Shown: in pieces, positions 43,634-54,074 of the stretch
How positions within the stretch are numbered: the stretch's first letter is position 1
Layout: each line of letters opens with the position of its first letter
Source of the DNA: Pseudomonadota bacterium
Lineage (GTDB): Bacteria; Pseudomonadota; Alphaproteobacteria; Micropepsales; Micropepsaceae
Direction: 5' to 3'
DNA: 64,000 bases
Assembly: GCA_021851325.1 (NCBI GenBank)
Contig: JAJZDZ010000009.1
Coordinates: 47,410 to 111,409 of the forward strand
Notes under the pieces: generated by a model
The model's database searches: none
Seen by the model: the letters and a program-made list of their open reading frames with translations, nothing else
Told to the model about the DNA's origin: nothing
Position numbers and translations under genes: made by a program

Positions 43634-46396
43634 ATGCGTACAGCTGCAACAACAACTGAAAAGAGCGGCGACAAAGCCGCCATCGCAGAAGCCCTCGTAG
43701 GAACCGCGCATGCTCTCAGTGGGCAGGCCGTCCTTTCGGCAGTGGTGAGCAATGTAGGAGGGCTCAGCGCAACTGAAGCCGCGTCGCGTCTGGAGAGGTA
43801 TGGTGCAAACCGGTTGCCAGAGGTCAGGCGTCAGAAGCTGGTACTGCGCTTCCTTCGCCATTTCCATAATGTACTGATCTATGTCCTTCTGGCGTCAGCC
43901 GCTATTACGTCGGCGCTGGGGTATTTGGCTGACACAACGGTCATTCTGCTGGTTGTGCTAGCCAATGCCATCATCGGGTTTGTCCAGGAGGACCGGGCAG
44001 AGCGATCAATGATGGCAATCCGCGAGATGCTTTCTCCTCGCTCAACCGTACTGCGGGATGGGCAGAGAAATAGCGTTGACAGCAGCACGATTGTGCCCGG
44101 CGACATCGTCCTCCTCGAACCGGGAGACAAGGTACCGGCCGACTTGCGACTGCTGGATATAGTGGGATTACGGATCGTCGAAGCCATTCTTACGGGAGAA
44201 GCGATTCCCGTCGAGAAGTCGGTGGCATCGGTACCTCCACTGAGTGCTCTTGCTGAGCGAAGCTGCATGGCATTTAGCGGTACGGTGGTCGCTGGAGGTA
44301 CTGGGCGTGGTGTTGTTGTTTCCACCGGCGCACAGACGCAGATTGGCCGCATTAGTGGGTTGCTTCTTACGGTGGAAGCTCCCACAACGCCGCTTGTCAG
44401 ACAGATGGATGAATTCGGGCGGTGGATTACAGCCGTCATACTGACGTTAGCGGCGATTTTACTGACCTATGGTCATTTCGCGAGTCATTTGCCGTTTGTC
44501 GAAGTCTTCATGGCCGTAGTTGGCTTTTCCGTGGCGGCTATACCGGAGGGGTTGCCTGCAGTTCTCACGATCACGCTTGCGGTCGGGGTTCGCAGGATGT
44601 CAAGACGAAATGTCATTGTACGCCGGTTACCGGCAATCGAAACACTGGGATCGGTATCTGTCATCTGTAGCGATAAGACCGGTACCCTGACCCGTAATGA
44701 GATGATGGTCGCATCGGTGGCGATCAAGGATCACGCTTATACGGTCACAGGAGATGGCTATTCGCCGCAAGGCCTCGTCCAGCTTGGTGAAACGCAGATT
44801 TTTCCTCGAGAAAGCAGGCTTCTGGTCGAACTCGCCCGTGCCGCTGTGCTGTGTAACGACGCGGCCCTGCACTACCACGGGGGAAGTTGGCGGATTGAAG
44901 GTGATCCAATGGAGGGTGCGCTGCGGGCGTTCGCTGGAAAAGTGGACCCTGAAGGCACTGAAAACTGGGAAACTTGGACACGGACGGACGAAATTCCATT
45001 TGACGTTCATGCACGTTTCATGGCGACCCTCCATCACGATCATTCTGGCCATGCAGAAATTCACGTGAAGGGCGCACCGGAAAGTGTTTTTGGCCTGTGC
45101 GCGCTTCAGAAGTATGCTGACGGCGCAGAGAGTACTCTTGAGACCGAATATTGGTTACGAGAAGTTGACGTAATGGCCGGCCAGGGGCAACGCGTGCTTG
45201 CGCTTGCCGTTCGTCAGGTGGCGCAGAACCATGTCACTCTGGATTTCGGCGACCTGCAGGGAAAGCTGACACTGCTGGGTTTGGTCGGGCTCATTGACCC
45301 ACCCCGACAGGAAGCGGCGGACGCCATCCGCGAATGCCAAACGGCAGGTATACGCGTCAAAATGATTACGGGAGATCATCCGGGAACCGCGATGTCGGTG
45401 GCGCGACAAATTGGTCTTCTCAACCCTTCAGGACAGCTGACTGGTGCCATGATCGAGCAGATGAGCGATGCTCAACTGACGGCGGTGGTGGGAGATGTCG
45501 ATGTGTTTTCCAGAACCAGCCCCGAGCATAAGTTACGCCTGGTACAGGCCTTGCAGGCTCGTAATCTGACCGTCGCCATGACTGGAGATGGGTTCAATGA
45601 CGCTCCGGCGCTTAGGCGGGCGGATGTCGGCGTTGCCATGGGACGCCGAGGCAGCGATGTCGCCAAGGAAGCAGCACAGATCGTACTGGTCGATGACAAT
45701 TTTTCCTCGATGGTGGCGGCTATACGCGAGGGCCGTACGGTCTATGACAATATCTTGAAGGTGATTGGTTGGACGTTACCCACGAATGCCGGGGAGATGC
45801 TGACCATTGTCATGGCCTTGATGCTCGGCTTGGCATTTCCGGTTACTGCCATACAGATTCTTTGGGTCAATCTGGTCACCGCGGTGACACTCGGTCTTGC
45901 CCTTGCCTTTGAGCCTGCAGAAGACAACGTCATGATGCGTCCGCCGAGACCACGTAACCATTCGCTTTTAAGCCGGGAGTTGATTTGGCATATATTTCTG
46001 GTATCGGCTCTTTTTCTTGCTGCTGTCTTTGGCATTTTTGACTTTGCCATACGGCGTGGCTCCACGATCGAACTCGCGCAAACTCTAGCGCTGAATATGC
46101 TTGTGCTGCTGGAAGTGTGTCATCTCTTCTTTGTGCGCAAAATGGCAGGTGGCGGGTTACGCTGGCACACCATTGGCGGTTCTTCCGTGGTATGGCTTTG
46201 TGTTCTGGGCGTGATCTGTGCACAGGCTGTCATTACGTATCTTCCGTCACTGCAAAAAATATTCGGCACGGTTGCTTTGTTGCCTGCGGATCTGGCAATG
46301 ATCGGAGGTATTGGCATCCTGTTTTGGATTGCACTTGTGCTCGACAGGATTTTACGCCGCAGCATTGTCCGTGGGATTGAGGGTGGCTCGGCTTAG
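43634..46396 (+). CDS. P-type Ca2+/cation-transporting ATPase (type II)
   Basis: I start at ATG 43634 (920 residues). A GTG at 43580 extends it by 18 codons, neither with a well-spaced ribosome site. It pumps a cation across the inner membrane using ATP. The phosphorylated D347 is in SDKTGTLTRNE, the actuator loop reads LTGEAIPVE (TGEA for the usual TGES, with the essential Glu kept), the hinge has TGDGFNDAPAL and TM4 has IPEGLPAV as in Ca2+ pumps. About ten membrane segments are visible. It diverges from the efflux operon. The DNA here looks less GC-rich than neighbours by eye. Confidence 0.92.
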   Translation: MRTAATTTEKSGDKAAIAEALVGTAHALSGQAVLSAVVSNVGGLSATEAASRLERYGANRLPEVRRQKLVLRFLRHFHNVLIYVLLASAAITSALGYLADTTVILLVVLANAIIGFVQEDRAERSMMAIREMLSPRSTVLRDGQRNSVDSSTIVPGDIVLLEPGDKVPADLRLLDIVGLRIVEAILTGEAIPVEKSVASVPPLSALAERSCMAFSGTVVAGGTGRGVVVSTGAQTQIGRISGLLLTVEAPTTPLVRQMDEFGRWITAVILTLAAILLTYGHFASHLPFVEVFMAVVGFSVAAIPEGLPAVLTITLAVGVRRMSRRNVIVRRLPAIETLGSVSVICSDKTGTLTRNEMMVASVAIKDHAYTVTGDGYSPQGLVQLGETQIFPRESRLLVELARAAVLCNDAALHYHGGSWRIEGDPMEGALRAFAGKVDPEGTENWETWTRTDEIPFDVHARFMATLHHDHSGHAEIHVKGAPESVFGLCALQKYADGAESTLETEYWLREVDVMAGQGQRVLALAVRQVAQNHVTLDFGDLQGKLTLLGLVGLIDPPRQEAADAIRECQTAGIRVKMITGDHPGTAMSVARQIGLLNPSGQLTGAMIEQMSDAQLTAVVGDVDVFSRTSPEHKLRLVQALQARNLTVAMTGDGFNDAPALRRADVGVAMGRRGSDVAKEAAQIVLVDDNFSSMVAAIREGRTVYDNILKVIGWTLPTNAGEMLTIVMALMLGLAFPVTAIQILWVNLVTAVTLGLALAFEPAEDNVMMRPPRPRNHSLLSRELIWHIFLVSALFLAAVFGIFDFAIRRGSTIELAQTLALNMLVLLEVCHLFFVRKMAGGGLRWHTIGGSSVVWLCVLGVICAQAVITYLPSLQKIFGTVALLPADLAMIGGIGILFWIALVLDRILRRSIVRGIEGGSA

Positions 46397-46877
46397 TCGC
46401 TTCAGTCATTCTACCTCATTCCCAACTCAGATATGAGCGACGCGGTGACATGCGTCAGAGAGGGTGTGCGGTGCTGACGTTCAAAAGTGGAAGCTGGAAT
46501 GTGAGTGGAATGTTCAGATGAGGGTGTCGCACGAGCAGCAAAAATGTGCTCCGGTACCGACGATGTTTCAGTAGTATTCGAAGAAATCATAAAACCTATT
46601 TTCCAAGGCTATTTTGGCTGAAAATTCATGGGGCGGGAATGTCAGAAGTAGGTGGTATGCAAGATGATGAGGTCGGAGGATGGTGCGCCCATGCAGCGGG
46701 GTGGCGACGGTTCTCGGTAATAGAACTAAGACGAAGGAGCTCGCGTTATTACTCGTTCACGACCAACATTTGATAAGTGATGAATGATATTTGCGCTTGC
46801 GACAGATCAAGGCGAAGAACTTTAGGAGTGGCACTCTTTCGTCCGATGTATGGGGAAGCCCTATACGGAGGATTATC
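46397..46877. other. Intergenic region, AT-richer, no supported gene
   Basis: About 480 bases between the ATPase gene and the UrcA gene. Short open frames (such as 46546-46773) have no ribosome site or plausible composition. An 8/10 Fnr-like match (TTGCGACAGATCAA, 46797-46810) lies 68 bases before urcA but is weak evidence. Composition drops in GC content compared with neighbours. Confidence 0.5.
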
Positions 46878-47300
46878 ATGCGTATTCGACTGGTAGATGA
46901 AGAGCGATACGATAGGACGCCTACACTTCTGCTCATTCTTTTTGGTCTCTTACTGCTACTAGCCGCACGCAGCGCTCAGGCGCAGCCAGCGGAGACGATT
47001 ACCGTGACTGCGCCGCGCACGGTCCGGCAGACCATTGTCAGCGGCTACTCGGCCTCGACCCACGCGCCGATTGAGGAGACGACGATTGCCCGCACGGTGG
47101 ACTATTCGGATCTTAACCTCAGCCGCGGCACGGATGCGAAGGAGCTGAAGGCGCGGGTCAGGACTGCGGCACGGGATCTGTGCGCGGAGCTCGACAAAAT
47201 TTATCCGTTCGAGGGCAAGGATCCGAACTGCGTAAGAGAATCCTATGCCAAGGCGCTGGTGCATGTCGACGCCGCGATCGCCGAGGCAGAACGCAGATGA
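46878..47300 (+). CDS. UrcA family protein
   Basis: ATG 46878 has a GGAGGATTATC ribosome site and gives 140 residues. A signal peptide or anchor (TPTLLLILFGLLLLLAARSAQA) precedes a region with YSDLNLSRGTDAKELKARVRTAARDLC and a second Cys in DPNCVRES, which is the UrcA pattern (two Cys probably bridged in the periplasm). UrcA proteins are small exported proteins frequent in Caulobacterales and Sphingomonadales, of unknown function. The gene is alone, convergent with a small gene. Confidence 0.85.
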   Translation: MRIRLVDEERYDRTPTLLLILFGLLLLLAARSAQAQPAETITVTAPRTVRQTIVSGYSASTHAPIEETTIARTVDYSDLNLSRGTDAKELKARVRTAARDLCAELDKIYPFEGKDPNCVRESYAKALVHVDAAIAEAERR

Positions 47301-47476
47301 TGCCTTTTGGCCCGAAATCCCCGCACCAATTGTGCGGCGGGGATGTTACGGCTTTGGCCCATGAACCATCTGGCGGTTCCGGACACAGACCGATATGTGA
47401 TGCACGCCGGCTTTGTCGGCTGGAGAAGCAGCTAGCGCGGTACGGGCAGTGATGGACGTCTGGCGTGATGGAGCTT

Positions 47477-47490
47477 GATCACGCGTGATC
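47477..47490. repeat. Perfect 14-bp palindrome
   Basis: GATCACGCGTGATC is fully self-complementary and lies between the convergent urcA-like gene and the small 73-residue gene. It may be a protein-binding site or a weak terminator stem. Confidence 0.35.
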
Positions 47491-47494
47491 GATG

Positions 47495-47716
47495 CTATGG
47501 GGAGGTTATGTGGGCGTTCACGCCCAAAGCCTGCATGGCTTCGACCACGCGCGCATATTGCAGCAGCGCCCGGTCGACGATTTCCGGCGTTGCCGGGCTG
47601 TGTATATTGCCCGAAAGGTTGTGCTGAATCGCGCTCAAATAGTTTCCCAGCGCCTGAGTGCCTTCGGCCAAATCATGCAACATCGGCGTCGGCGCAGTGG
47701 AAGCGTTTTGCTTCAT
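47495..47716 (-). CDS. Small hypothetical protein (73 aa)
   Basis: I choose ATG 47716, with AAGG 8-10 bases upstream. A GTG at 47725 is also in frame. It is a mainly helical soluble protein (LHDLAEGTQALGNYLSAIQ, then EIVDRALLQYARVVEAMQALG), without signal peptide or membrane segment. I recognise no family. Composition supports coding. It lies between urcA and the end of carB. Confidence 0.5.
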   Translation of the reverse strand: MKQNASTAPTPMLHDLAEGTQALGNYLSAIQHNLSGNIHSPATPEIVDRALLQYARVVEAMQALGVNAHITSP

Positions 47717-48296
47717 TTTCGTCACCTTCAGATGCCGTCTCCTGAGAGACAGGGGTGTTCATTTGTCTCCAGGCGAACCTGAAAAATAGTTAATCATGGA
47801 TCGGGGGCTGGTACCAGAGGCGGCAATCGTGCGCGCAATTCCCCAGTGGGGGTGGGCCGACAGAAGCAGCGGCGCCGCAAGGTGCCATGGCGGGATCGTG
47901 GGGGCTGGCGCAAAACCTACCAAGGGTGGTGGTGCTGGGGGCAGGCAGGAAAGGCGAGCCTACGACTATCCTATTGAAATAAAGAAAAATTATGTCGGTA
48001 TGCGGGCACAGACGCGGAGGTTCAGGGGGCAAGCCTTGGCGCGCGTCCGGCAAAGTTCACGCGTGGCCTTTGCGGCATCTGTTACGCGCCGCTCAGAGAC
48101 CAAGGAGCCTCCTGCGACCTGTGGCCCCACCACATCGTTCGTCCGCTTTGGACAGCTTGGCAGTTCGACCACAGCGCGGGCGGGGCATCTCCCATGTCAG
48201 GCGCACGCCTCCCGCCGCTCCCGCGATCTGGCGGGTCGCACGTCGCTGTTGGCGCTCGCCTTACGCGCGGGCGAACCTCACCTCTGACGGGCGTCC
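47717..48296. other. Intergenic region, no supported gene
   Basis: About 580 bases upstream of the small gene and beyond the carB stop. Several overlapping open frames (for example 47796-48287) have Arg/Pro/Ser-rich composition typical of shadow frames. I see no ribosome site, no tRNA and no strong hairpin. Confidence 0.45.
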
Positions 48297-51200
48297 TCAG
48301 GCGTAGCTTTGCAGGGAGCTGACGTCGAGGGTGCCTTCACGCAGAGCTGCAATCGCCTGGGTGACGGCCGCGGCTCCGGCAACGGTGGTGTAATAGGGAA
48401 TCTTCATCTGCAAGGTGGTGCGGCGAAGTGAGAGCGAATCGGAAAGAGACTGGCTGCCTTCCGTGGTGTTGAACACAAGCTGCACTTCGCCGTTCTTGAT
48501 GGCATCGACGATATGGGGTCGACCCTCGAGCACCTTGTTGACCCGACGCACGGCAATCTTCTGCTGCTCCAGATAGGTTGCCGTGCCACGTGTTGCGAGG
48601 AGTTCGAAACCCATGGCAAGGAGCTGGCGCGCAGGACCGACAATGAGTTCCTTGTCCGCGTCCTTGACGGAAATAAAAGCAGTACCGGAGAGCGGAAGCT
48701 TCAGCCCCGCACCAATCTGGCTTTTGGCAAAGGCACGACCGAAATTAACATCCAGTCCCATCACCTCGCCGGTGGACCGCATCTCCGGCCCGAGGATGGT
48801 GTCAACGCCTGGGAAGCGGTTAAAGGGCATCACCGCTTCCTTGACAGCGATGTAATCGCGTCGGACTGGCTTCAGATCGAAGTCAGAGAGTTTCTCGCCC
48901 GCCATGACCCGGGCCGCGATGGCCGCGACAGGCATGCCCACCGCCTTGGCCACAAAAGGCACGGTGCGACTGGCACGCGGGTTGACCTCAAGGACGTAGA
49001 TCTCCGAATTCTGAACCGCATACTGCACGTTCATCAGTCCCTTGACGTCAAGCGCACGGGCCAGAGCAATGGTCTGGCGCTCGATATCCTTGATCGTCGA
49101 CTGGGGCAAAGAGTGCGGAGGCAGGGCGCAGGCTGAGTCGCCAGAATGAACGCCGGCCTCCTCGATATGCTCCATGATACCAGCCACGAACACCGCTCCT
49201 GTGCCATCGGCGATCGCGTCTACGTCGATCTCGACGGCATGATGGAGGAAGGCATCGATGAGGACCGGATGATCGCCGGAAATCTTGAACAGTTCACCCG
49301 AAGAAAGCTGGACTTTCATCGCGGCCTCGTTGGGCACCACCACCATGCCCCGACCGCCAAGCACATAGGAGGGGCGGAGCATCACCGGATAACCAATTTG
49401 GGCTGCGGCGGTGATCGCTTCCTCTGCCGTCATGGCGGTGGCATTGCGCGGCTGCTTGAGACCGAGACGGTCCAAGAGGCGCTGAAAATGCTTGCGATCT
49501 TCCGCTAGATCGATCGACGCCGCAGAGGTGCCGAGCAAGGGAACACCTGCTTCCACCAGGCGATGCGCAAGCTTGAGCGGGGTTTGCCCGCCAAACTGCA
49601 CGATCACCCCGGCAACCCGACCGTTCTTTGCTTCGGTGCGGACCACTTCGAGCACGTCCTCCGCCGTCAGGGGCTCGAAGTAGAGGCGGTCAGACGTGTC
49701 GTAATCGGTGGATACGGTTTCAGGGTTACAGTTGACCATGATGGTCTCATAACCCTGGGCCGATAATGAAAAAGCAGCGTGGCAGCAGCAATAATCGAAC
49801 TCGATACCCTGGCCGATGCGGTTGGGGCCGCCACCCAGGATAATGATCTTGGTTTTCGCCGTGGGGTTGCTTTCGCACTCGCTGGCACCTGATACAGGCG
49901 CCTCATAGGTCGAGTACATGTAAGGGGTCAAAGCTTCGAATTCCGCAGCGCAGGTATCAATCCGCTTGAAGACCGGGTACACATCAAGGTCGGCACGCAG
50001 CAAGGTGACATCGCGTTCCTGAACACCTGCCAGCTTGGCCAGTCTGGCATCACAGAAGCCCATCGCCTTCAGCCTGCGCATGCCGTCCGCATCACGGGGC
50101 AGGCCTTGGTGGCGGATGGTTTCTTCGGCCTCGACGATGCCTTCGATCTGGCTGAGGAACCACGGGTCATAATGTGTGATGTCATGCACGTCGCTGACCG
50201 AAAAACCCTGGCGTAAGGCCTGGGCCGCGTAGCGCAACCGGTCCGGTGTCGCCCGGGCAAGTGCGGCGCGCATGGCGTCGGCGTCAGCCTGCAGATCGAT
50301 CTCATCCAATCCGGTCAACCCGGTTTCAAGTGAGCGCAGGGCTTTCTGCAGCGATTCCTGGAAGGTGCGCCCGATTGCCATCGCTTCTCCCACCGACTTC
50401 ATCGAGGTGGTCAGAAGCGGCTCGGCACCGGGAAATTTTTCAAAGGTGAAACGCGGAATTTTGGTGACGACATAATCGATGCTGGGCTCAAAGCTCGCCG
50501 GAGTTGCCTTCGTAATATCGTTGTCCAGCTCGTCGAGCGTGTAGCCAACCGCAAGCCTTGCGGCGACCTTGGCGATCGGAAAGCCGGTGGCCTTGGAGGC
50601 CAGCGCCGATGACCGCGACACGCGCGGGTTCATCTCGATCACCACCATGCGTCCGTCGGCCGGGTTGACGGCAAACTGCACGTTGGATCCGCCGGTCTCC
50701 ACGCCGATTTCACGCAGGACCGCCAGCGATGCTGAGCGCATGCGCTGATATTCCTTATCGGTCAGGGTCAGGGCCGGAGCGACAGTCATGGAATCGCCGG
50801 TATGCACGCCCATGGGGTCAACATTTTCGATCGAGCAGACGATGATGGCGTTGTCGGCCCGGTCGCGAATGACCTCCATCTCGTACTCTTTCCAGCCCAG
50901 AACCGATTCTTCGATCAGCACTTCATTGGTCGGCGAGGCGTCGAGGCCGCGCTCCACGATTTCGAAGAATTCTTCGCGATTGAAGGCTATTCCGCCGCCG
51001 GTGCCGCCAAGGGTAAAGGAGGGACGAACCACGGCGGGCAGCCCCACATCATCGAGGGCCTGCAGCGCATGGGCAAAGGCTTCGGGCGACAGCTCCATGA
51101 CCGGATTGTTTTCGGAATCGTAGAGAAAATTACCGTCGCGGTCTTTCTTGTGCCGCAGATATCCTTTGAGCGTGCGCCCACGTGGTACCTCCAGACCGAT

Positions 51201-51635
51201 GCGGATCATCGCCTGGCGGAAGAGTTCGCGATCCTCGGCCTTGTCGATGGCTTCGGCCGAGGCCCCGATGAGCTCAACATTGTATTTTTCGAGAACGCCG
51301 CGCTTGCGCAAGGACAGCGCGGTGTTGAGCGCGGTCTGGCCCCCCATGGTCGGTAACAGCGCGAAGACCCGCCCGGGCGGTACATGCTCGCGTTCTTTGG
51401 CGATGATCTTTTCGACAAATTCCGGCGTGATTGGCTCGATGTAGGTGGCATCGGCCAGCTGCGGATCGGTCATGATCGTGGCCGGATTGGAATTGACCAG
51501 GACCACGCGGTAGCCTTCAGACCGCAGCGCTTTGCAGGCCTGAGCGCCGGAGTAATCGAACTCACATGCCTGACCAATAACGATGGGCCCGGCTCCGATA
51601 ATGAGCACGGTGTGTATATCGTGGCGTTTGGGCAT
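48297..51635 (-). CDS. carB: Carbamoyl-phosphate synthase, large subunit
   Basis: The 1,112-residue protein makes carbamoyl phosphate from bicarbonate, glutamine-derived ammonia and ATP for arginine and pyrimidine synthesis. Two homologous ATP-grasp halves are visible ([17 protein letters not shown] in the first, [17 protein letters not shown] in the second), with a linking oligomerisation region and the C-terminal MGS-like regulatory domain ([15 protein letters not shown]). Length matches alphaproteobacterial CarB. The small subunit gene carA is not adjacent, unlike in E. coli, so it must lie elsewhere. Confidence 0.98.
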   Translation of the reverse strand: MPKRHDIHTVLIIGAGPIVIGQACEFDYSGAQACKALRSEGYRVVLVNSNPATIMTDPQLADATYIEPITPEFVEKIIAKEREHVPPGRVFALLPTMGGQTALNTALSLRKRGVLEKYNVELIGASAEAIDKAEDRELFRQAMIRIGLEVPRGRTLKGYLRHKKDRDGNFLYDSENNPVMELSPEAFAHALQALDDVGLPAVVRPSFTLGGTGGGIAFNREEFFEIVERGLDASPTNEVLIEESVLGWKEYEMEVIRDRADNAIIVCSIENVDPMGVHTGDSMTVAPALTLTDKEYQRMRSASLAVLREIGVETGGSNVQFAVNPADGRMVVIEMNPRVSRSSALASKATGFPIAKVAARLAVGYTLDELDNDITKATPASFEPSIDYVVTKIPRFTFEKFPGAEPLLTTSMKSVGEAMAIGRTFQESLQKALRSLETGLTGLDEIDLQADADAMRAALARATPDRLRYAAQALRQGFSVSDVHDITHYDPWFLSQIEGIVEAEETIRHQGLPRDADGMRRLKAMGFCDARLAKLAGVQERDVTLLRADLDVYPVFKRIDTCAAEFEALTPYMYSTYEAPVSGASECESNPTAKTKIIILGGGPNRIGQGIEFDYCCCHAAFSLSAQGYETIMVNCNPETVSTDYDTSDRLYFEPLTAEDVLEVVRTEAKNGRVAGVIVQFGGQTPLKLAHRLVEAGVPLLGTSAASIDLAEDRKHFQRLLDRLGLKQPRNATAMTAEEAITAAAQIGYPVMLRPSYVLGGRGMVVVPNEAAMKVQLSSGELFKISGDHPVLIDAFLHHAVEIDVDAIADGTGAVFVAGIMEHIEEAGVHSGDSACALPPHSLPQSTIKDIERQTIALARALDVKGLMNVQYAVQNSEIYVLEVNPRASRTVPFVAKAVGMPVAAIAARVMAGEKLSDFDLKPVRRDYIAVKEAVMPFNRFPGVDTILGPEMRSTGEVMGLDVNFGRAFAKSQIGAGLKLPLSGTAFISVKDADKELIVGPARQLLAMGFELLATRGTATYLEQQKIAVRRVNKVLEGRPHIVDAIKNGEVQLVFNTTEGSQSLSDSLSLRRTTLQMKIPYYTTVAGAAAVTQAIAALREGTLDVSSLQSYA

Positions 51636-51893
51636 AGCATTCTCGCGCGTGCGCCCAATTGCGCGCGCGACGCTGCGCTTTGGGCGGGGTCGAATTATAG
51701 GTTAGGTGGACCGTCTAGCTCGGATAGGCGGACAGGGCAACCCTCGGTGGCGGAGAATCCGTGCTGCTGCACAACTTCGTGCCAGGTTCCGGTGATGGCG
51801 CGGCGCTGCGGGCCTTCCTGCCGGACAGGCGGGGATGGGGCGGAGGCCGCGTCGTCCACCCAAGGCCGGCCATTGGCGTTTGCCGTCCGGCCT

Positions 51894-52934
51894 CTAGCTG
51901 CGCCAGCGCAAGGTGCGCTCCCCTACGGGATTGACGAAGGGCTCACCTGTGGCGACGTGTTCGCTCCAGGATTTCTTGATGCGGTGATACCAGATGGCCG
52001 GCTGGTCGGCATCCTGGATCAGCATCAGGCGAGGATTGAATTTCAGCCCTTCCCTCTGCAGTTCGACCATCCGCCGGTCATCGCCCAGGAAGGTTCGGCC
52101 GATGGCCATGAAAAACGGCTTGATGAATCCCAGCCAGGTTGGCCAGTACTGAATCTGCGTGACCTGGGTGCTGTGTTCATCCATGGGGGTGCAGACGGTT
52201 AGTCCGATGACGTCGATGGGGCGGCCGAAAAGGCGGCCCTTGACGATCTCAAAGCGGGTCGATGGCAGTTCGAAGGTGATTTCGGTCGATACCTCCGCGC
52301 CCAGCAGGCGGTAGGCCGGTTTGCTGGGGACATGGCGCTTCATGACAAAGCCATTGGGGAGCGGCCCGTAGGCCTTTTCCTTCAGCCGTGGCTTGACCCG
52401 CCACCACCAGCGGCCATGAACGAACGGCGCATGGGCCGGATCCATCAGACCGATCACGGCATGGTCGATGGGACATTGGAAGGTCTGGCTCTCGAACCAG
52501 CGGGGACGGGCGTTGCTGAGCGGCACCTTGGGCGGCATCTGGGCCGGTGCTTTCGTCTCCTGCCCCTCCGCAGCCATGTAAATCCAGATCAGACCGTCCT
52601 GCTCGCGTACGGGATAGGTACGGACCTTGATCCGGCTAGGGTCGAAGTCTTGTTCGGTGGTCAGAGAGGGAATGTGGGTACAGACCCCGTCGCTGCCAAA
52701 CTGCCAGCCATGATAGGGGCATTCCACGCCGCCCGTCGTGGCACGGCCGGCAGATAGCGGGACCCCGCGATGGGGGCATATATCGCGCATGGCGAACAAC
52801 GTGCCGGCAAGGGTGCGTCCGATCAATACCGGCTCGCCCAGGAGCAGCTTGTGCCAAAGGCTGCCTTTGGCCAGCTTTCCGGCAAAACCCGCCATATACC
52901 AAAGGTTGCGTAAAGGCGCCTCGTCGCTGCTCAT
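51894..52934 (-). CDS. Rieske-type aromatic ring-hydroxylating oxygenase, alpha subunit
   Basis: ATG 52934 gives 346 residues (a TTG 12 bases upstream is less likely). The Rieske [2Fe-2S] ligands are C53 and H55 (ICPHRG) with C72 and H75 (CPYHGW). The mononuclear iron motif is in IGLMDPAHAPFVHG. This is a monooxygenase or demethylase-type alpha subunit such as those of the vanillate/PobA group. No reductase or ferredoxin gene is nearby. Substrate unknown. It is upstream of the Gld-type ABC genes' 3' end on the same strand, so it may not share their function. Confidence 0.9.
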   Translation of the reverse strand: MSSDEAPLRNLWYMAGFAGKLAKGSLWHKLLLGEPVLIGRTLAGTLFAMRDICPHRGVPLSAGRATTGGVECPYHGWQFGSDGVCTHIPSLTTEQDFDPSRIKVRTYPVREQDGLIWIYMAAEGQETKAPAQMPPKVPLSNARPRWFESQTFQCPIDHAVIGLMDPAHAPFVHGRWWWRVKPRLKEKAYGPLPNGFVMKRHVPSKPAYRLLGAEVSTEITFELPSTRFEIVKGRLFGRPIDVIGLTVCTPMDEHSTQVTQIQYWPTWLGFIKPFFMAIGRTFLGDDRRMVELQREGLKFNPRLMLIQDADQPAIWYHRIKKSWSEHVATGEPFVNPVGERTLRWRS

Positions 52935-52986
52935 CTGCGGGCCCAAGGATGCATCCCCGCCCGACTAGCGCGCGCCGGCGCGTTTG

Positions 52987-54063
52987 TCACCTTCCGTGTT
53001 TGGTCGCTGCCGCACGTGCCTTGAGCAGATTGTCCAAGGGAGTGGTCAGCTGGGCGGCCTTGTAGGCGGGGATTTCAAAGGCCCAGGCGCCTGCGATCTT
53101 GTTGATTTTGCGGGCCTTGAGCGAGGCGACCTTGTTGGCGGGCTCGGCGGTTGCCGACAGCGACACCCAGCTGTTGCCGTCCTGTGCGGTGATGCGCGCC
53201 TCAACCGTGAGGCCGTCAAAGGTATTGGTCCGGGTGGTTGTGGCGTGACTGAAATCCACACTCTGGATCGGGACCGCTTTGTCGAAAGAAAAATCGACCA
53301 GGCCATAGGCCGGCCCATTGGGCGCGGTGGGGTAGGCAAGGGTCCGGCCCTTGGGCAGTCCTTCCAGGCTGAAGTTCGCGTCTGAGGCTTCCTTCCGCGA
53401 CACGGTATAAGATGGGCCATGCGCCGGTATGACGGTCACCGATTTGATCTCGGAACGGGCAAGATCAAGCACGTCCTTGTTCATCCAGTCGGCCGGATTG
53501 GCCTGCGGCCGGAAGACGCTGCGCACGAGCCAGCTCTGATCGCTTGAAGGCGTACGAACGAAGAGGCCGAGCTGCCCCAGCTCGCCCAGCGTTTTGGTCT
53601 TACCCGCGATCACTGCCGCGATGGTGCGCCCCTTGTCGTCATAAAGCGCGACTTTCACACCACGCCCCTTCGGCGGCGCGTCCAGATGAAGGTATTTCAG
53701 CCAGCTGGGGCGGGCGGTTTCCGGGGCTAGCGCCTCGAGACCGGCCATGCCGTAGATCGTCTTGCGGACCAGCGCGTAGTTGGCAGGAAAGCCATGCTCC
53801 GCCGGTAGGATCCAGCCGCGATCAGGGACGAAGTCGATCGCGACTGTCCCATATTTTTTCGAGGTGATGCGGATGCTGGCGATGTGCCGGTCCTTGTCCG
53901 CCAATCCTGGAAAGAAGGTGCGGGGCTTGTATTTTGGAGCCATCAGTGCGGCCTGATGATCAAGCGCCATGATGGCCAGACCGGAGCTCAAGGCCGCTAG
54001 GATCGCCAGCACCAGAAGATTGCGCCGACGCCGGTCGTGAAGGATCGCTGCTGCCAGGGACAT
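52987..54063 (-). CDS. DUF4340 domain protein
   Basis: ATG 54063 has GGAGGCCGCA before it, giving 358 residues. A GTG overlapping the previous stop (GTGA) is also possible. One N-terminal membrane segment (LLVLAILAALSSGLAIMAL) anchors a periplasmic domain with DUF4340 features (PRTFFPGLADKDRHIASI, then VAIDFVPDRGWILP, then ENFSLE-like strands). DUF4340 proteins follow GldG-like genes and are thought to be accessory parts of the Gld-type ABC complex. Biochemical role unknown. Confidence 0.85.
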   Translation of the reverse strand: MSLAAAILHDRRRRNLLVLAILAALSSGLAIMALDHQAALMAPKYKPRTFFPGLADKDRHIASIRITSKKYGTVAIDFVPDRGWILPAEHGFPANYALVRKTIYGMAGLEALAPETARPSWLKYLHLDAPPKGRGVKVALYDDKGRTIAAVIAGKTKTLGELGQLGLFVRTPSSDQSWLVRSVFRPQANPADWMNKDVLDLARSEIKSVTVIPAHGPSYTVSRKEASDANFSLEGLPKGRTLAYPTAPNGPAYGLVDFSFDKAVPIQSVDFSHATTTRTNTFDGLTVEARITAQDGNSWVSLSATAEPANKVASLKARKINKIAGAWAFEIPAYKAAQLTTPLDNLLKARAAATKHGR

Positions 54064-54074
54064 TGCGGCCTCCG

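Noticed and set aside
46546..46773. 75-residue open frame in the gap before urcA
   Set aside because: Its composition is Arg/Ser/Trp-rich, without ribosome site or similarity. It also overlaps low-GC DNA without coding character.
46797..46810. Fnr-like match before urcA
   Set aside because: 8 of 10 positions, and a mismatch at the strongly conserved TTGA half. Not enough for a claim.
47796..48287. 163-residue open frame in the gap beside carB
   Set aside because: Arg/Ala/Gly-rich shadow-type composition. No ribosome site, no domain.
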